From Pegea sp. RAD2-039 (lineage: Eukaryota; Chordata; Thaliacea; Salpida; Salpidae): a stretch of 64,000 bases of DNA. A model generated the notes under the pieces. It searched no databases. It saw nothing but the letters and a program-made list of their open reading frames with translations, and was not told where the DNA came from. The position numbers and the translations under genes were made by a program. This document shows, piece by piece, positions 49,027-59,950 of this stretch. Location of the stretch: the NCBI GenBank assembly GCA_034620365.1, contig JAQGEQ010000186.1, positions 1-64,000 of the forward strand, in the 5' to 3' direction. The stretch's first letter is position 1. Every line of letters starts with the position of its first letter.

Positions 49027-50289
49027 GTTTTGATTTTAATTTTAATGAAATCTTGATATCCTAAAAAAAAACAATTTTTCACCTTTTATTTTCCACTAAG
49101 TTTGTATCTAAGTTTTTGAACAAAAAAACCACAGAAGTTGTAGTTTATTTTGCACAGTACTTTGAAACAACCACAGTTATTATTATTATAAACATTTAAA
49201 AATATACAAGAACTTTTTTAGATATGAAAGGTATTTTTATAGCTAGATACTTATAAAAAAGGTTAATTTTTACTGTTGCTGTAGATGTGAAAACAGGAAT
49301 ATACTTAAAATATTAATCTAAAAATTAACCAGTCGACTTTACCTTCTTACCTTCCGAAACACTTTTTACGAGCAATAAGTAAATCAAAAACTAGCTAAGT
49401 CTGTTATGAACCAAAAGATAATATATACATTTTTACTATCAGAAAATTTAACATTAAGGTAGAGCTTAAATTACAGATTCTATATACTTTAGACAGAAAG
49501 CTCTAACATCAAGCCAAACGTTTACCTGTCTACACACTTTTTTACGAGCAATAAGTAAATCAAAAACTAGTTAAGTAAAACATCAAGCCAAACGTTTAGC
49601 TGGTTACACACTTATTTAACTAAAACTAATGTATCATGAATCTTCTTACAAACAAATTTACAATCAGACAACTTAAAAATACGGAGACCACAAAATAAGA
49701 TGTAGAAATACCTTTCAACAAACCTTTTTGAAAATAAAACATTTATCAAACCCTAGTGTTTCTTTAAAAGTTAAATTAAATCTTCAAGCAGAAATGATTT
49801 TAAACGCAAAAAATTTATTAAATGATTGATAATACTAGTTTTGTCTTTATTACAAACGACAAAATTGATTTATAAAATATCACATGTGCTGGAATATCAG
49901 TGGCAGAAAGCAAAAAAGTTCAGAAGTTAATATTTTTTGATGAAATAGTTATTGTATCATCATCATTGCTATATAATGTTTTACTATTTATTCAATAAAA
50001 ACTATTCATAAAATTCTATTACTAAAATTATCATTTAATAAAACTTATTATTACACAATCAATAAACTAATAATTTTTGCATATCAATGTAACTGTTATA
50101 TAAATTCAAATACATTTTTACAACCCAAAAAATAATAACGTGAAAGAAATTAGAAATAGTTTTTGAATTTTATATAAAGAAATAAACCCTTGATAAATAT
50201 ATTTTTTAATAATTCTTAAACATGCACAGAAGATGAATTTATTTAGTCTTATTTTATCTCAGCATAAAATGTCAGTGCATAGATGCCTT

Positions 50290-50600
50290 TTCAAGTTGGT
50301 GATCCCAAAAAAATGCAATCTTTTCAGGCAACATTTACGAGATTGGTAAACAGAAAACTTAACATTAAATACCATAATTATAAACATCGTCTTAACTTCT
50401 TCAATTTATATTTTCTAGAAATGGATTAAATTGGATTAAATACAATTTAATTCTTATTTTTAAAATTATCCACAACTTAATTGACCTTAAATTTGATGAT
50501 TTCTTTTCCATTAGTCCTTTCCTCAAGTTATATAAACTCAGACGACACACATTACCTCTTAATAAGCGCATATCACCTGGTATGTTATTCAAATAAACTT
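50290..50600 (+). pseudogene. LINE ORF2 C-terminal remnant
   Basis: Plus-strand frames, with shifts, read like the C-terminus of CR1-type ORF2: QATFTRLVNRKL..YKHRLNFFNLYFLEM (near 50320-50425), then IFKIIHNLIDLKFDDFFSI and LYKLRRHTLPLNKRI (near 50455-50580). The DLKFDDFFSI stretch matches the deletion joint of the array LINEs, showing what lay just before the joint in the ancestor. Confidence 0.75.
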
Positions 50601-50672
50601 TTTCTCTGCATTTTTTGAAATAAATTATTAATTAAAACAATTTATTTCTGTAATATTAGCAACTGCTGGTGG

Positions 50673-51165
50673 ATGTATGTTATTGAAAAAATTTCTGTTT
50701 TAATTTTATCGAGAGTTTGTTTAGTGATTAATTTAAGGCATTTTTTTATTTTGTGTTTTAAAATTCTGAAACAAATTATGTTTTCTAAATGTTACTTTGA
50801 TCCACACCTTTGTTGTAAATTTTGTAAATCTAGAATTAACCTCAACAACAATAACACCAGCAAACATTTCGACCACTGAAAGTTTTTGCAACTTTACATT
50901 TACATTTTGTCAAAAACCAACATAATTCAAGACGAAAAAGAACTATCCCAACATATGAGACACAGACACGCTGATGCATATCATGCAATTAAAGATATAA
51001 AAACTCAAAAAGAGCTCAGCTCTAACAATAGCCATTACCCCCATCTTCAAGCCAAACCCTAACCGAAGCTCTAAATTTGGCCATCGAAATAACTCTAGCT
51101 CAACTTAATCCTTATCCTAAATCTAAACTTAACCCTAACAATAACCCTCACCCTAGTCCAAACCT
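50673..51165 (+). repeat. Unit tail with finger-like remnant and CCCTAA-like runs
   Basis: From about 50860 this matches the array unit tails (caaaaaccaacat, then QHMRHRHAD). Just upstream, a frame ends CCKFCKSRINLNNNNTSKHFDH, a Cys2-His2 spacing reminiscent of a BED-type finger; the array copies have lost the cysteines. At 51041-51165 the sequence holds several ccctaa-like words (aaaccctaac, cttaaccctaac, accctcaccctag), too irregular for a telomere tract. Confidence 0.5.
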
Positions 51166-51589
51166 TTTCTATAACTATGTGTATTATAATTAATCAACAA
51201 AGTTAGATGAATAAAGCTTAAGAGGGCCTCGTTTATTCTTTATTTAATAAGAGAGGAAAATCTCTATAAGACAGCGGGTTGGAAAAATCCCTTTTTAAGA
51301 GTGGATTGGATGTTAAAGATAGGTCAATTCTACCCCCGTGAAAGCGTTGATAAAGAGCTCCAAATGTGGGGAAAAACCAGGCACGTGGGTATTAATTTTA
51401 TCTACTCATGAAATGATTGAGGTATACGGATAACAATATTAAGAAGGTAGGTGGTAAATATTATTCTTTTAAGATAAATCTCTTTCTTAGATGACAAATT
51501 TTCGATCATAACCTTTTCGATAATTTTAAGACGTAGTCATCAAAGTAGTCAGGTTAATTTATGTATTGATTTGTTAAATACTTTATTCA
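51166..51589. other. Unassigned spacer
   Basis: No coding sequence, repeat or motif recognised between the two unit-tail fragments. Confidence 0.4.
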
Positions 51590-51830
51590 ATGAAACTTAT
51601 GCAATGAAAGATATCAAAACTCCAAAAGAACTCAGCCTTAAGAATAGCCATTACTCCATTCTTAAACTCAACACTAACCCAAGCTATAGACTTGACCTTT
51701 ACACTAGCTCTAACCCTGCTACAGCTCGTCACTGAACTCAGTTTGTCTTTTCTGATGCATAACCTAATTGTGGTGAAAAGTGGAATTCTGCTGCATGGGC
51801 AACAACTGGATATCCATAGCTTTTACCATG
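51590..51830 (+). repeat. Second, diverged copy of the array unit tail
   Basis: Reads actcagccttaagaatagccattac..aactcaacactaaccc..gctctaaccctgctacagctcgtcactgaactcagtttgtcttttctg and then gggcaacaactggatatcc, the same order as the tails at 25130-25310 and elsewhere, with many substitutions. It ends with the motif that starts a new unit, but no unit follows. Confidence 0.8.
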
Positions 51831-52189
51831 GCATGTATATGCATGGCCGTTGTCAACTAAATCAGATCAAAGGAAAAAGCTAGGTTTGGGTCATAGCAGC
51901 TTAATAACTACTTCGATAACTTACTTCAATTTTACTTTGCTATTTTTTTTCTACATCGAGCTTAATTGTTTGTTTATTTGAGATTACACTGATTCATAAA
52001 ACGTTTCAAGAAGTTTGGTAAAAAATTTCTTGAAGAAAATACAAAAATCGAATGTCATGCAACAATAGAATCTCGATGAAAAAGTTTATAATTCTAAAAG
52101 ATAGAAGGCTTAGAACTATTTAGAAAAACCTTTTTTGAAATATAAAAAATTCGGAAAAATTATCAAAAACTATTTAAAGACTTGAAAGT

Positions 52190-52860
52190 TGTTTTGAACA
52201 ATTGATTTATAAAATATCACATGTGCTAGAATATCACTCAGAGAAATCAAACAAGTTTTATAGAAGTTAATATTTTTTTAATAAAATAGATATTGTGCCA
52301 TCTCATCATTGCCATACAATCTTTTACTATTTAGCAAATAAAAATTATTCATAAAATTCGATTACTTAAATTATTATTTAATAAAACTTATTATTACAAA
52401 AATAATAAACTAATAACTTTTGCATATTACTGTAACTCTTATCTAGATTCAAATATATTTACAACCCCAAAAAAATTAAAGTAAAAGAAATCAGAAATGG
52501 TTTTTCTAATTTTATATGAACAAATATATCCTAGAGAAAAAATATTTTTAAATAAGTCTGAAACAATTTTTTATAATGCACAGAAGATGACTTTATTTAG
52601 TTATAAAATTAAAACAGAATAAATAGAGATTAGATCTTCCAAAAAAATTTTAACAAAAGATGAATTTAATTAAATAAACCTTGAATCAAAAATATAATTT
52701 TCTAAATATAAATAAAATAATGTATAAGCCAAAACAACGAATAACTTCAATCAGATTAATGGTTTTCAGATTAAGTTTTTTTAATAGTGCTTTTAAGTTG
52801 TGATGAATTTATTTTTATTAATTGATTTGCATATTATTTGTGACAAATTATTGTCACTGT
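52190..52860. repeat. Fragment of the array spacer upstream of the LINE
   Basis: Matches the spacer of the units (for example 22100-22815 and 49868-50250): ttgatttataaaatatcacatgtgctagaatatca, later aatagtgcttttaagttgtgatgaatttatttttattaattg. It stops at tttgtgacaaatta, close to where the LINE begins in the units. An eroded sixth unit on the far side of the array, abutting MAN1B1. Confidence 0.8.
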
Positions 52861-53018
52861 ATAAGAAATCATTTTTGCAAATTTGCTAATATAAGACTCA
52901 AAACAGAAGTTAATGCTCTCTTCTCAAATTGCAACTTGAGCATCATTGAATCAGAGATCGCCATTAAAGATCGTATGGTTGAAAAGTAAAAAATAAATAT
53001 TGGAAGCAGAAAGAACAA

Positions 53019-56000
53019 TTAGGAGTGGATAGGTAAGGGATGAGCTTCCGTGTTAAAGACCCATTTATCAATTGGGATCAGTTGATCATCATCAGAGAAA
53101 AGAAGAAACAAATATTTCAGAGTTTCTCCCACAAAAAATGATTCCATTTTATCTTTTGGTTGAACATTTCTAGTGTCTTGTACGTTATTGATGGATGTGT
53201 ATCCTCCAGAAAACACCTGTGAATCATCAAGATGATAGAGATGTTAGTTGGAGGTTTAGGAGCTACTTTCGCGTATTTCTCGATGGCTTGAACGATGTTC
53301 CAACCCCAATCTCGGTACTTCTGCTCCTTAGTAATCCTCCACATATAAAAGAGTGATTCAACTGTCTCAGGACGCAACAGATTGTGACGATCTAACGGCT
53401 AAGAAGATCTATTGAAGCAAGTGATGAAGATCAGATGAGATTTACTTTGATGTAGAGATCATCTTTGACTTCTGGATTTGTATTGAAGTATGTGATCTCA
53501 GGACTCAATCCAGTTGGTGTTGAGTTGTACATCTGATAACAAGTCCTCATTAACTCTCTACCAAGCTTCATATGTTTCTCTGATTGCTGTGGATGTGAAT
53601 CAGCAAACGCATGAGCACCTAGGGCAAGTGTCCCTGGTAGAAAGCATACTAAATGGTCCTGAAATGAAATGGGCAAGTCAAGCACATGTGGGTTAGAAAG
53701 TACAAACGACCATTTTAGCACTTGGTGTAATTCCACTGAGTAATTCGCCAACGTAAACAAAGTGATTTGGTTTTGAAGTGCCAACAAGATGGGTTTGAAT
53801 TGCTTCAATTGCTTGTAGGTATCGATCGAGTAATACTGATTCAGTTTTGCCCGACTACAAGTACAATGGTGACCAGTGGACAGATGGACATGGGACTGCT
53901 TACCTGTAACCACTGCTTCAACAGATACTCATAGTAGCTATCAGCTCGTGCACCGACGGTAAACGTCGATCCAGGTCGAAAGAGACCAGTGTTCGCGTTG
54001 ATCCACATCGGGACCAATCCATTTTTCTTACCTCTTGTATTCGCAACATGAGTCGATATTCGATCAACAGCTTCCTGAAAAGCATCGCGCTCAAAGATGC
54101 TCACTAGAGGGCGCTACTACTAACTTTGTAAGTGACGTCATCAGTCATTGAAGTGAGATCGCGAAATTCCAGTTGAATTGACGTCACTTCTGATATAGTG
54201 CTATCGGGACCCCACCGCGGGTCGTGCGCGACTCCGGTTTTCAAATTAACATCTGAATACGGAATTGGCGATCTTGATTTCGCCATAGCTGGCATCAAAC
54301 GCTTTCCGATGTCGATCTGATAATTAAAACGTCACGTGGCTAGCAACGACACGTCATAGCAACCAACCGCTTTCTCTCGATAAATCTCATCACCAGAGAG
54401 ATGATAGGAACTGAGCATAGAACCCAACACGCGAATCGTGCATTCGAATAAGTTGACGTCAGTGTTCTTGTTGAAGTTCAAATCCCGAGCCACAAAGTTA
54501 CGTCCTTCCAGATATTCTACATCCAAATGAAGATGAAGATAAGGAGATGAAGAATAGAAGATGAAGATCAGAGGATGACAATCAGATGATGAGGATCGAC
54601 AAATGAGGATCAGAAGATGAAGATCAGGAGATGAAGATTAGAAGATGACAATCAGATGATGAGGATCAGAAAATGAGGATCAGAAGATCAAGATCAGGAG
54701 ATAAAAATTAGAATATAAGGGTTAGAAGATGAAGATCAGAAGATTAAGGTCATGAGATGAAGATTAGAATATAAGGATTATAAGATGAGGATCAGCAGAT
54801 GAAGATAAAGATCAGAAGATGAAGATTAGAAGATGAAGATAAAGATCAGAAGATGAGGATCAGAAGATGAAGATGAATATCAGAAGATGAAGATTAGAAG
54901 ATGAAGATGAATATCAGAAGATGAAGTTTAAACCTGTTTCTAATCCCATCAAGTACATTGTATCTAAAGAATCCAAAATCGTCAAACCAACTTTGAACCA
55001 GTCGTCATAGGAACGCGAGATTGGTTGTAGATGGTCATGTGACCATGCATGAAGTTTGTAAGCTTTCCAAGAATGTTTAAACATGTCTACCACCGTTTGT
55101 TGTTTACTGTTTAGGGGAAGTCCCTGACCTAAGACTTTAAAAGCTGCAACAAAGTTCAAAGGTCAATTTATTAAAAAGTCAACAAAATCGAAACAACAAT
55201 AATTTGGTTCATTTAAAATCGACAGAAAGTTTAAAAGTAAACAAAATGAGCGAAAGGTCAAAGTTTAAAAGTTTGTCAACAATTAGACCTGGTGGTGGAT
55301 CAGGTTCTCGTACAGGCTCAGCAGTTGTCGTTGTTTCAGGTTCCGTCTTCTTCTGTGATTTGCATAAAACGAAGATGGTAATTTACATATTTATTAGAAA
55401 TAGTTTCAAAACCTTAAATGAGTTGATGTCAATATCTACATCTTCTCCTCGCACAATTAGTCGGGGAGGAGGTCTTTTCTTTGCTTGTTGCTGTTGATGA
55501 AAACATGAAATAATTTTGTGGAACATCAAGCAACAAAATTACCAAAATATTGACATCTTTTTCAACTCTTTCTTCGAGTTCTTCTAGTTCTGTTTGTTTT
55601 TCTAAATCAAGATGTTCTAATTCTTTTGGTTCATCTATACTAAAATCTAATTCTTCTTTCACACTTTTTACTCTAAAACAAAAGAAATTGGATTTCAGTG
55701 ACAACAAAACCAGTTTCATATCAATCTTGTTTGGCCAGCCACGGTCGCGAACGACCATGTACATAAATGTGCCAGGGCAGAAGTACACTCATCACGCCAA
55801 TAAGGTTATGCAGCGGATCAGAAGGACTGATGTAGCTGCGCCCCAGCTGGCGTCGCAGGAGTTGACAGAACAACACTGAGTGACGAACTGCCTACGAGGC
55901 TCCAACTCCGGTTTTAAATTCTCCTAGAGGTTGACATTAACCTGACTCAAAGGGCCCTTTTATCCGGGATTTTATGGACTTTTCCTTGTCACTAATATGT

Positions 56001-56630
56001 GTCCACCTGGGATCGAACCGGGACCCCCTTCTTGGTAGGTAGGTATGGTAACTACTTCGCCACACAGACGGACAGCATCATTTGGTTTCAAAACTTCCAA
56101 AGTCATCAGCGAGACGAGTTTATTTTTTGATGAGGATAAAGGTTACCAGAAAAGTGGTTGCTAGGCAACACATAGTCGCGCGCTTCCCTAATACTAACTA
56201 ATAATAATTAGTTTATCATCAAACATAATAAAAATTGTAAATTTTCTATTTTTATATAATTTTTATCTACTTGTTGTTTTCTTGAAGATTTTCATTTCTT
56301 TCTTGGACATTAATGACGTCACCATTAGGTAGATCAGAAGAAGAATATTGAAGAATTGTAAATAAGAAAAGACCTGTTATTAGAAGAATGAAAAATTTCT
56401 TTTGTAGACTTGTTCTTCCTCTCCATGCCTAAAGATTTATAAATAGATATGAATCAGTTAGAATGTGAAATTGTAAAATTTGATATAAACAAATTTGATA
56501 TATATTAGCAAAGCTTATTTTTTTACTTGATACTTATACAATAAAACCATTTCATAAAAAGTAAACTTACTCTTTTTAAAGAAGTACCTGAATTAACATA
56601 TTTACCATAAATTTTACTTTTTTTTTTCAT
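53019..56630 (-). CDS. MAN1B1: MAN1B1, ER mannosyl-oligosaccharide 1,2-alpha-mannosidase (GH47)
   Basis: Thirteen exons on the minus strand: 56630-56571, 56428-56271, 55672-55543, 55490-55413, 55352-55289, 55143-54934, 54516-54368, 54316-54125, 54074-53904, 53854-53711, 53658-53446, 53398-53267, 53216-53019; all in phase, 632 residues (human 699). The product is a type II membrane protein: short basic cytosolic start, signal anchor at about 32-48 ([15 protein letters not shown]), an acidic stem, then the GH47 barrel. Family catalytic residues appear as Glu258 (NLFECTIR), Asp392 ([10 protein letters not shown]) and the RPETVES motif (about 532-538); the calcium-binding Thr is 623 (FNTEAHPLP). 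The conserved cysteine pair (LVCFLPG, RTCYQM) is present. It trims Man9 to Man8 in the ER and feeds misfolded glycoproteins into degradation. Exons 1-5 are the least certain. Confidence 0.94.
54525..54925. repeat. Purine-rich (GATGAAGATCAGAA)-type repeat filling MAN1B1 intron 6
   Basis: Nearly the whole 417-bp intron (54517-54933) consists of irregular repeats of agatgaagatcagaa with variants such as gatgaggatcag and gatgaagattaga. It is purine-rich on the plus strand, pyrimidine-rich on the transcribed RNA. It ends just before both splice sites. Confidence 0.9.
55700..56075 (-). mobile_element. tRNA-derived SINE in MAN1B1 intron 2
   Basis: The minus strand at 56073-56000 has a tRNA-like head with a Pol III A box (TGGCGAAGTAGTTA, 56062-56049) and B box (GGTTCGATCCC, 56019-56009), ending GGTGGACACA. 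The acceptor stem pairs poorly, so this is not a functional tRNA gene. A G+C-rich body of about 300 bp follows, including ccagctggggcgcagctac and gtcgttcgcgaccgtggctgg, clearly unlike the AT-rich surroundings. No tail or target duplication is clear. The element lies in the same orientation as MAN1B1. Confidence 0.75.
56157..56169. promoter_or_regulatory. Palindromic RFX X-box in MAN1B1 intron 2
   Basis: GTTGCTAGGCAAC is a perfect palindromic X-box, between the SINE and exon 2 of MAN1B1. Motif match only. Confidence 0.35.
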
Positions 56631-56780
56631 ATTATAAATTCCTAAGATTATAAATAGTTCGTAGAATTTCAAGAAGCTACAAATTTAAATGTTATCAAAT
56701 AATTACTGAAACCAAAATTTTCACACAAACTACGAACTGTTTATTAACAGAAGTTTTAACAAATTTATTTGATAGATTTA
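56631..56780. other. Region immediately upstream of MAN1B1
   Basis: AT-rich, presumably the MAN1B1 5' UTR and promoter. No clear core element beyond AT-rich tracts. Confidence 0.3.
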
Positions 56781-56879
56781 TATTAGTAATAAGTCCTGCT
56801 TTGCCCGAAAACGGCTAGGCTGGCTGTTCTTAAGTGGTGATGTTAAAAACAAAGTAGAACATGGAAATGAGAATGAAGA

Positions 56880-57560
56880 AACTTGTTAGGTTTATTTCTT
56901 TTCTTTGAAGTTACTTTTTTCTCTATCCTTCAGTTCTTTGCGGAGTAGAGAGCGCCATTCGGCGCGATCCGCTGCGATATCTTCCCAATTGCTGGTATTG
57001 ATGTTGAGCGATTTCATATTGCGCTTCTAAGCATCCTTACAGAAAAGATAGGAACGGTTAATATTGTGTTCGCTTTATAGCTCTTCGTACAACAGATCCT
57101 TTGGGATCAGTCTCTCTCCATTCGACGGATGTGTCCGAGCCAGCGAAGCCTTTGCTTGCTTAGCATACTGTACATTGTTGTCAGACCTGTGAGCCTTAAT
57201 ACTTTCCTGTTTGAGATCTTTTTGCTGCTACAATAAACGTAATATGCAATGAAGATAACAGAAAATAAAAGATGTTTAGTTTAATTTTCGTTTGCCTTCG
57301 ACAAAGTCCAAGTTTCACTGGCGTACAAGTACTGCAGACAAAGGCTCTGGTTTTGATAAATAGCTTTGGATTATCGCAAACCCGGAGGTGAGCCGTGCAA
57401 ACGTGCCAGATACTTTACTGATGCGGCTGTTGATCTCGGCTTCGATCGATGCTGTTGATGTTCTTTTTCAGCCGAGATAGACAGTGTTGTTTACAGCCTC
57501 AACTTGACTGTGGAACATTAACTTCTTAGCTGAGAGCTTTGTGAAAACGAAAATCTATGC
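56880..57560 (-). pseudogene. RTE-like non-LTR reverse transcriptase remnant (C-terminal part)
   Basis: On the minus strand, broken frames give the C-terminal pattern of RTE/craniofacial-type LINE polyproteins: VYLG then STASIEAEINSRISKVSGTFARLTS (57460-57382), a degraded YASETWTL region (near 57310), then TTMYSMLSKQRLRWLGHIRRME (57186-57119) and IAPNGALYSAKN (near 56975-56935). Several stops and shifts, so dead. This is a different LINE family from the CR1-like one. Confidence 0.8.
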
Positions 57561-57769
57561 CGTGAGTAAGAGTGGTGATAAATTTGCTATTATCACAGCT
57601 AAGGGTTGTCGAGTTTCAGACCTTTTGTACCCCCCAGCTCCCTTGGGATTTATGCTGATACTGTCAATATCAACTTACCTACCTTACATAATTTGACAAC
57701 TAATTATAGATAGACCTTGCGTCTCGCTATCTTGACTCCAAACTGACCTATTGTTCCTGACTGAGTCCT

Positions 57770-59300
57770 GTTGATAATAATTCGGATTCAATGTTTCTTA
57801 ACTTATGACATCATTAGACATGATCGCGTTGACACAAGAGGAGGTAAAGAGCTTAAAAGATTAAGAGGTTTGTATAAATCCTCCTAATTTTCCAAGAATA
57901 GTTTCGAAGTTATTTGTTTTGTTGAACTTTGAACTTTTACTCCAACATCAAATTTCGTTGCATTTATACTTCCTTCAACTTTTAAAATAGCTCGATGCTA
58001 TCTGATATCTGCAAACTTATGAGAAGTTCACTTCATCTTTTCAACTTCAATTTAATCCGCCTGTAAATCCCCGCAACCATGAGCTTTTAGAAAACTAACT
58101 TTGAAATGTTTACTATTATCTATCCTCTTTGAAATGAAAGTAAAAACTTAATGAAGTCTCTTTGATGCCTCTGTAAACTTCTTAGGACTTTTTTTATAAA
58201 AAAGCACCATTTCTACTAAAATCTAAATTTCCTATAAAGCCAGAAGCTTGAGCGTAAGAAATATAAACTTGAAGTTAGTAAGTGGCCTAGGAATAGTAAA
58301 ACTATTTCAACACTTCATCACATAAATTCTATAAATTTGTTAAAATAAATTATATCTATGTCACCTCTTATTGATGAAAATAAAAGTCTATTTTAGTGAT
58401 CTTGATAAATATAACTCTTAAAACTAAGAAATCAAATCTTAAGGCTGATCACTAATTTTGACATTTTAACTACCATCTACATTATCACAGACAAACTGAC
58501 AAACTTATTTTCGAACAAAATTCTTTTTATTACTCGTTCTATCTACTCTTTTATTCAAACTGTATTTCACATCTTCATTTCTTCGATAGAGTCTTCCCAT
58601 GAAAGATTGTCAACGGAAGAGTACTACTTCAATCTATAAAAAAGGAGATAGAAATAAATCACTAAACTACAGATCAATTACTAGTTTCTGCCAAATCTTT
58701 AAATCAATTTTTTTTGTAAAAATTCCGACTAATCTTTCCCACTAAAACTTATTTCTGGAATATCAGTTTGAATTTATCTCCCGAAGATTATTCAATTGAA
58801 AGCTGTTCTCTCGTCTCCACTAGTGTTTCTCAGTGAATCATCTAACTACTTGTATCATCTGTACAGACATTTGCAAGGCTTAAATTTGACAAGTGGTGGA
58901 CTTGAGTAGTTTGTTTTTATAGAAACGTTTTACTTGACACATCAGCACATCTGCAAATGTTTATTAAAAAAACTTTTTTAGATTATGAGATATCTACTGA
59001 AAACTTTCAAAAAATAAAACAGCTGTACAAATTTTAAGCATGATGTTACTTTATATATTTTCTTTAATAGTATCAACTTTAAAGAAATGTAATATTATAT
59101 TAGATAGTTGGATAAAGATGATAACAACAGCAGTATCATTAGTCAAATGTAAACAATATCTTATACAATCCCTTGAAAGATCATCTTCTGCATCAGAAAC
59201 TCAAATAAAAAACGAAAACCAAATTTTGAAAAATTTAATGATAATGCCATCATACGATACAAATTACTGTTGGTATAAAGTTGTTCGCTCATTGAGGAAA
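57770..59300 (+). mobile_element. Heavily decayed CR1-like LINE (endonuclease to reverse transcriptase)
   Basis: Weak but ordered plus-strand echoes of CR1 ORF2: RHDRVDTRGG (endonuclease DRxDxRGGG motif, near 57820), YKKGDRNKSLNYRSIT (start of reverse transcriptase, near 58640-58690), a DICKA stretch at the position of motif A (near 58865), and STLKKCNI..LDSWIK within the open frame 59040-59303, which resembles the segment after motif A. I therefore read that 87-residue frame as LINE debris, not as a gene. Confidence 0.55.
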
Positions 59301-59339
59301 TAGTTTAGTTTTTAAAAGCATAATTCCTACAAAAAAATA

Positions 59340-59950
59340 TAAATTTTCTTTTGATCCTAAATGTTTTTTATAAAAAGTATCTTTTGTCAGCATAATTTAT
59401 TCAAAATGTTTTAATGAAAAGGACATTTTTGTAAAATAAGATCTTATCTAATCTCAAACGTTTTATCGTTATTAAATATTTGTTTTGAAAAGAAAGCTCG
59501 TTAAGTATAATAGATGATTTCAGAGAAGTAACCAATCAAATTAGAAGTTGACTTTTAATAAACTGAAAATCTATGATGCTATTTTCAATTATGTTTGATA
59601 TATTTATGTCATTTAAAATACTATCGCTATCAGAGACTAATTCAAACTTTATCATCTGTTCAATTAACTTCAGAAAAACGTTTTGTCAACAGATAAAAAC
59701 CAAGAAATAAAACCAACAGGATTTTGATAATTTGTTTGAATTTTCTAAGAACTACTAACTATCTGCTAGAAGATCTTTTAAAACAATTTGTTCTTGACTA
59801 ACTAATGGAAAGATTTTTGATAAAAAATGTTTTAAAGCTTTTTAGGAATTTAAGAAACTTTGAATTATGTTAATTAATTTGTACAACAGTTTGAAATTCA
59901 AATTCGTTGGAATATTTTATTGCAACTAAAGACTTTTTGATCTTATGTAA
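59340..59950 (+). repeat. Left arm of a long inverted repeat
   Basis: Matches the reverse complement of 63448-63948 over most of its length: for example gtaaaataagatctta, agaagtaaccaatcaaattagaag, aataaactgaaaatctatga, ccaacaggattttgataatttg, gactaactaatggaaagattt and ttggaatattttattgca recur in the right arm in inverted order. This arm has about 115 extra bases (about 59578-59695). Similarity is high by eye with scattered differences. Confidence 0.92.

Larger units (their letters stand above)
18034..50255. repeat. Tandem array of five ~7.6-kb zinc-finger/LINE units
   Basis: The motif aactggatatccat followed by gcggccgaagcgagttaaaatcg recurs at about 18034, 25303, 30049, 37650 and 45280, always in the same orientation and with long matching flanks. 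This defines units 18034-25302 (7269 bp), 25303-30048 (4746 bp, deleted), 30049-37649 (7601 bp), 37650-45279 (7630 bp) and 45280-about 50255 (partial). By eye, long stretches are nearly identical between units, differing by scattered substitutions and small indels. Each full unit reads, left to right: non-coding block, zinc-finger gene (minus), about 1.4 kb spacer, decayed LINE (plus), unit tail. Unequal crossing-over is the simplest origin. Confidence 0.93.
45280..50255. repeat. Array unit 5, partial and diverged
   Basis: Starts like the others but lacks the segment holding the small conserved frame (deleted near 46720-46730), has gained a 233-bp insertion, and carries a divergent zinc-finger gene. 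Upstream of that gene a stretch with acgagcaataagtaaatcaaaaac is duplicated (about 49365-49400 and 49546-49580). Similarity to other units fades near 50255, where LINE sequence of a different truncation follows. Confidence 0.85.

Noticed and set aside
51041..51165. Interstitial telomere repeat (CCCTAA)
   Set aside because: Only scattered words with irregular spacing; no regular tandem period.
53514..53696. Plus-strand frame inside MAN1B1
   Set aside because: Antisense shadow of MAN1B1 exon 11, whose GH47 motifs are unambiguous.
56000..56073. A functional tRNA gene
   Set aside because: A and B boxes are good but the acceptor stem pairs badly and a long G+C-rich body is attached; a SINE head fits better.
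59040..59303. Open frame of 87 codons as a small secreted protein gene
   Set aside because: Parts resemble the segment after motif A of CR1-type reverse transcriptases (STLKKCNI..LDSWIK) and it lies in line with other LINE debris; no splice or promoter support.
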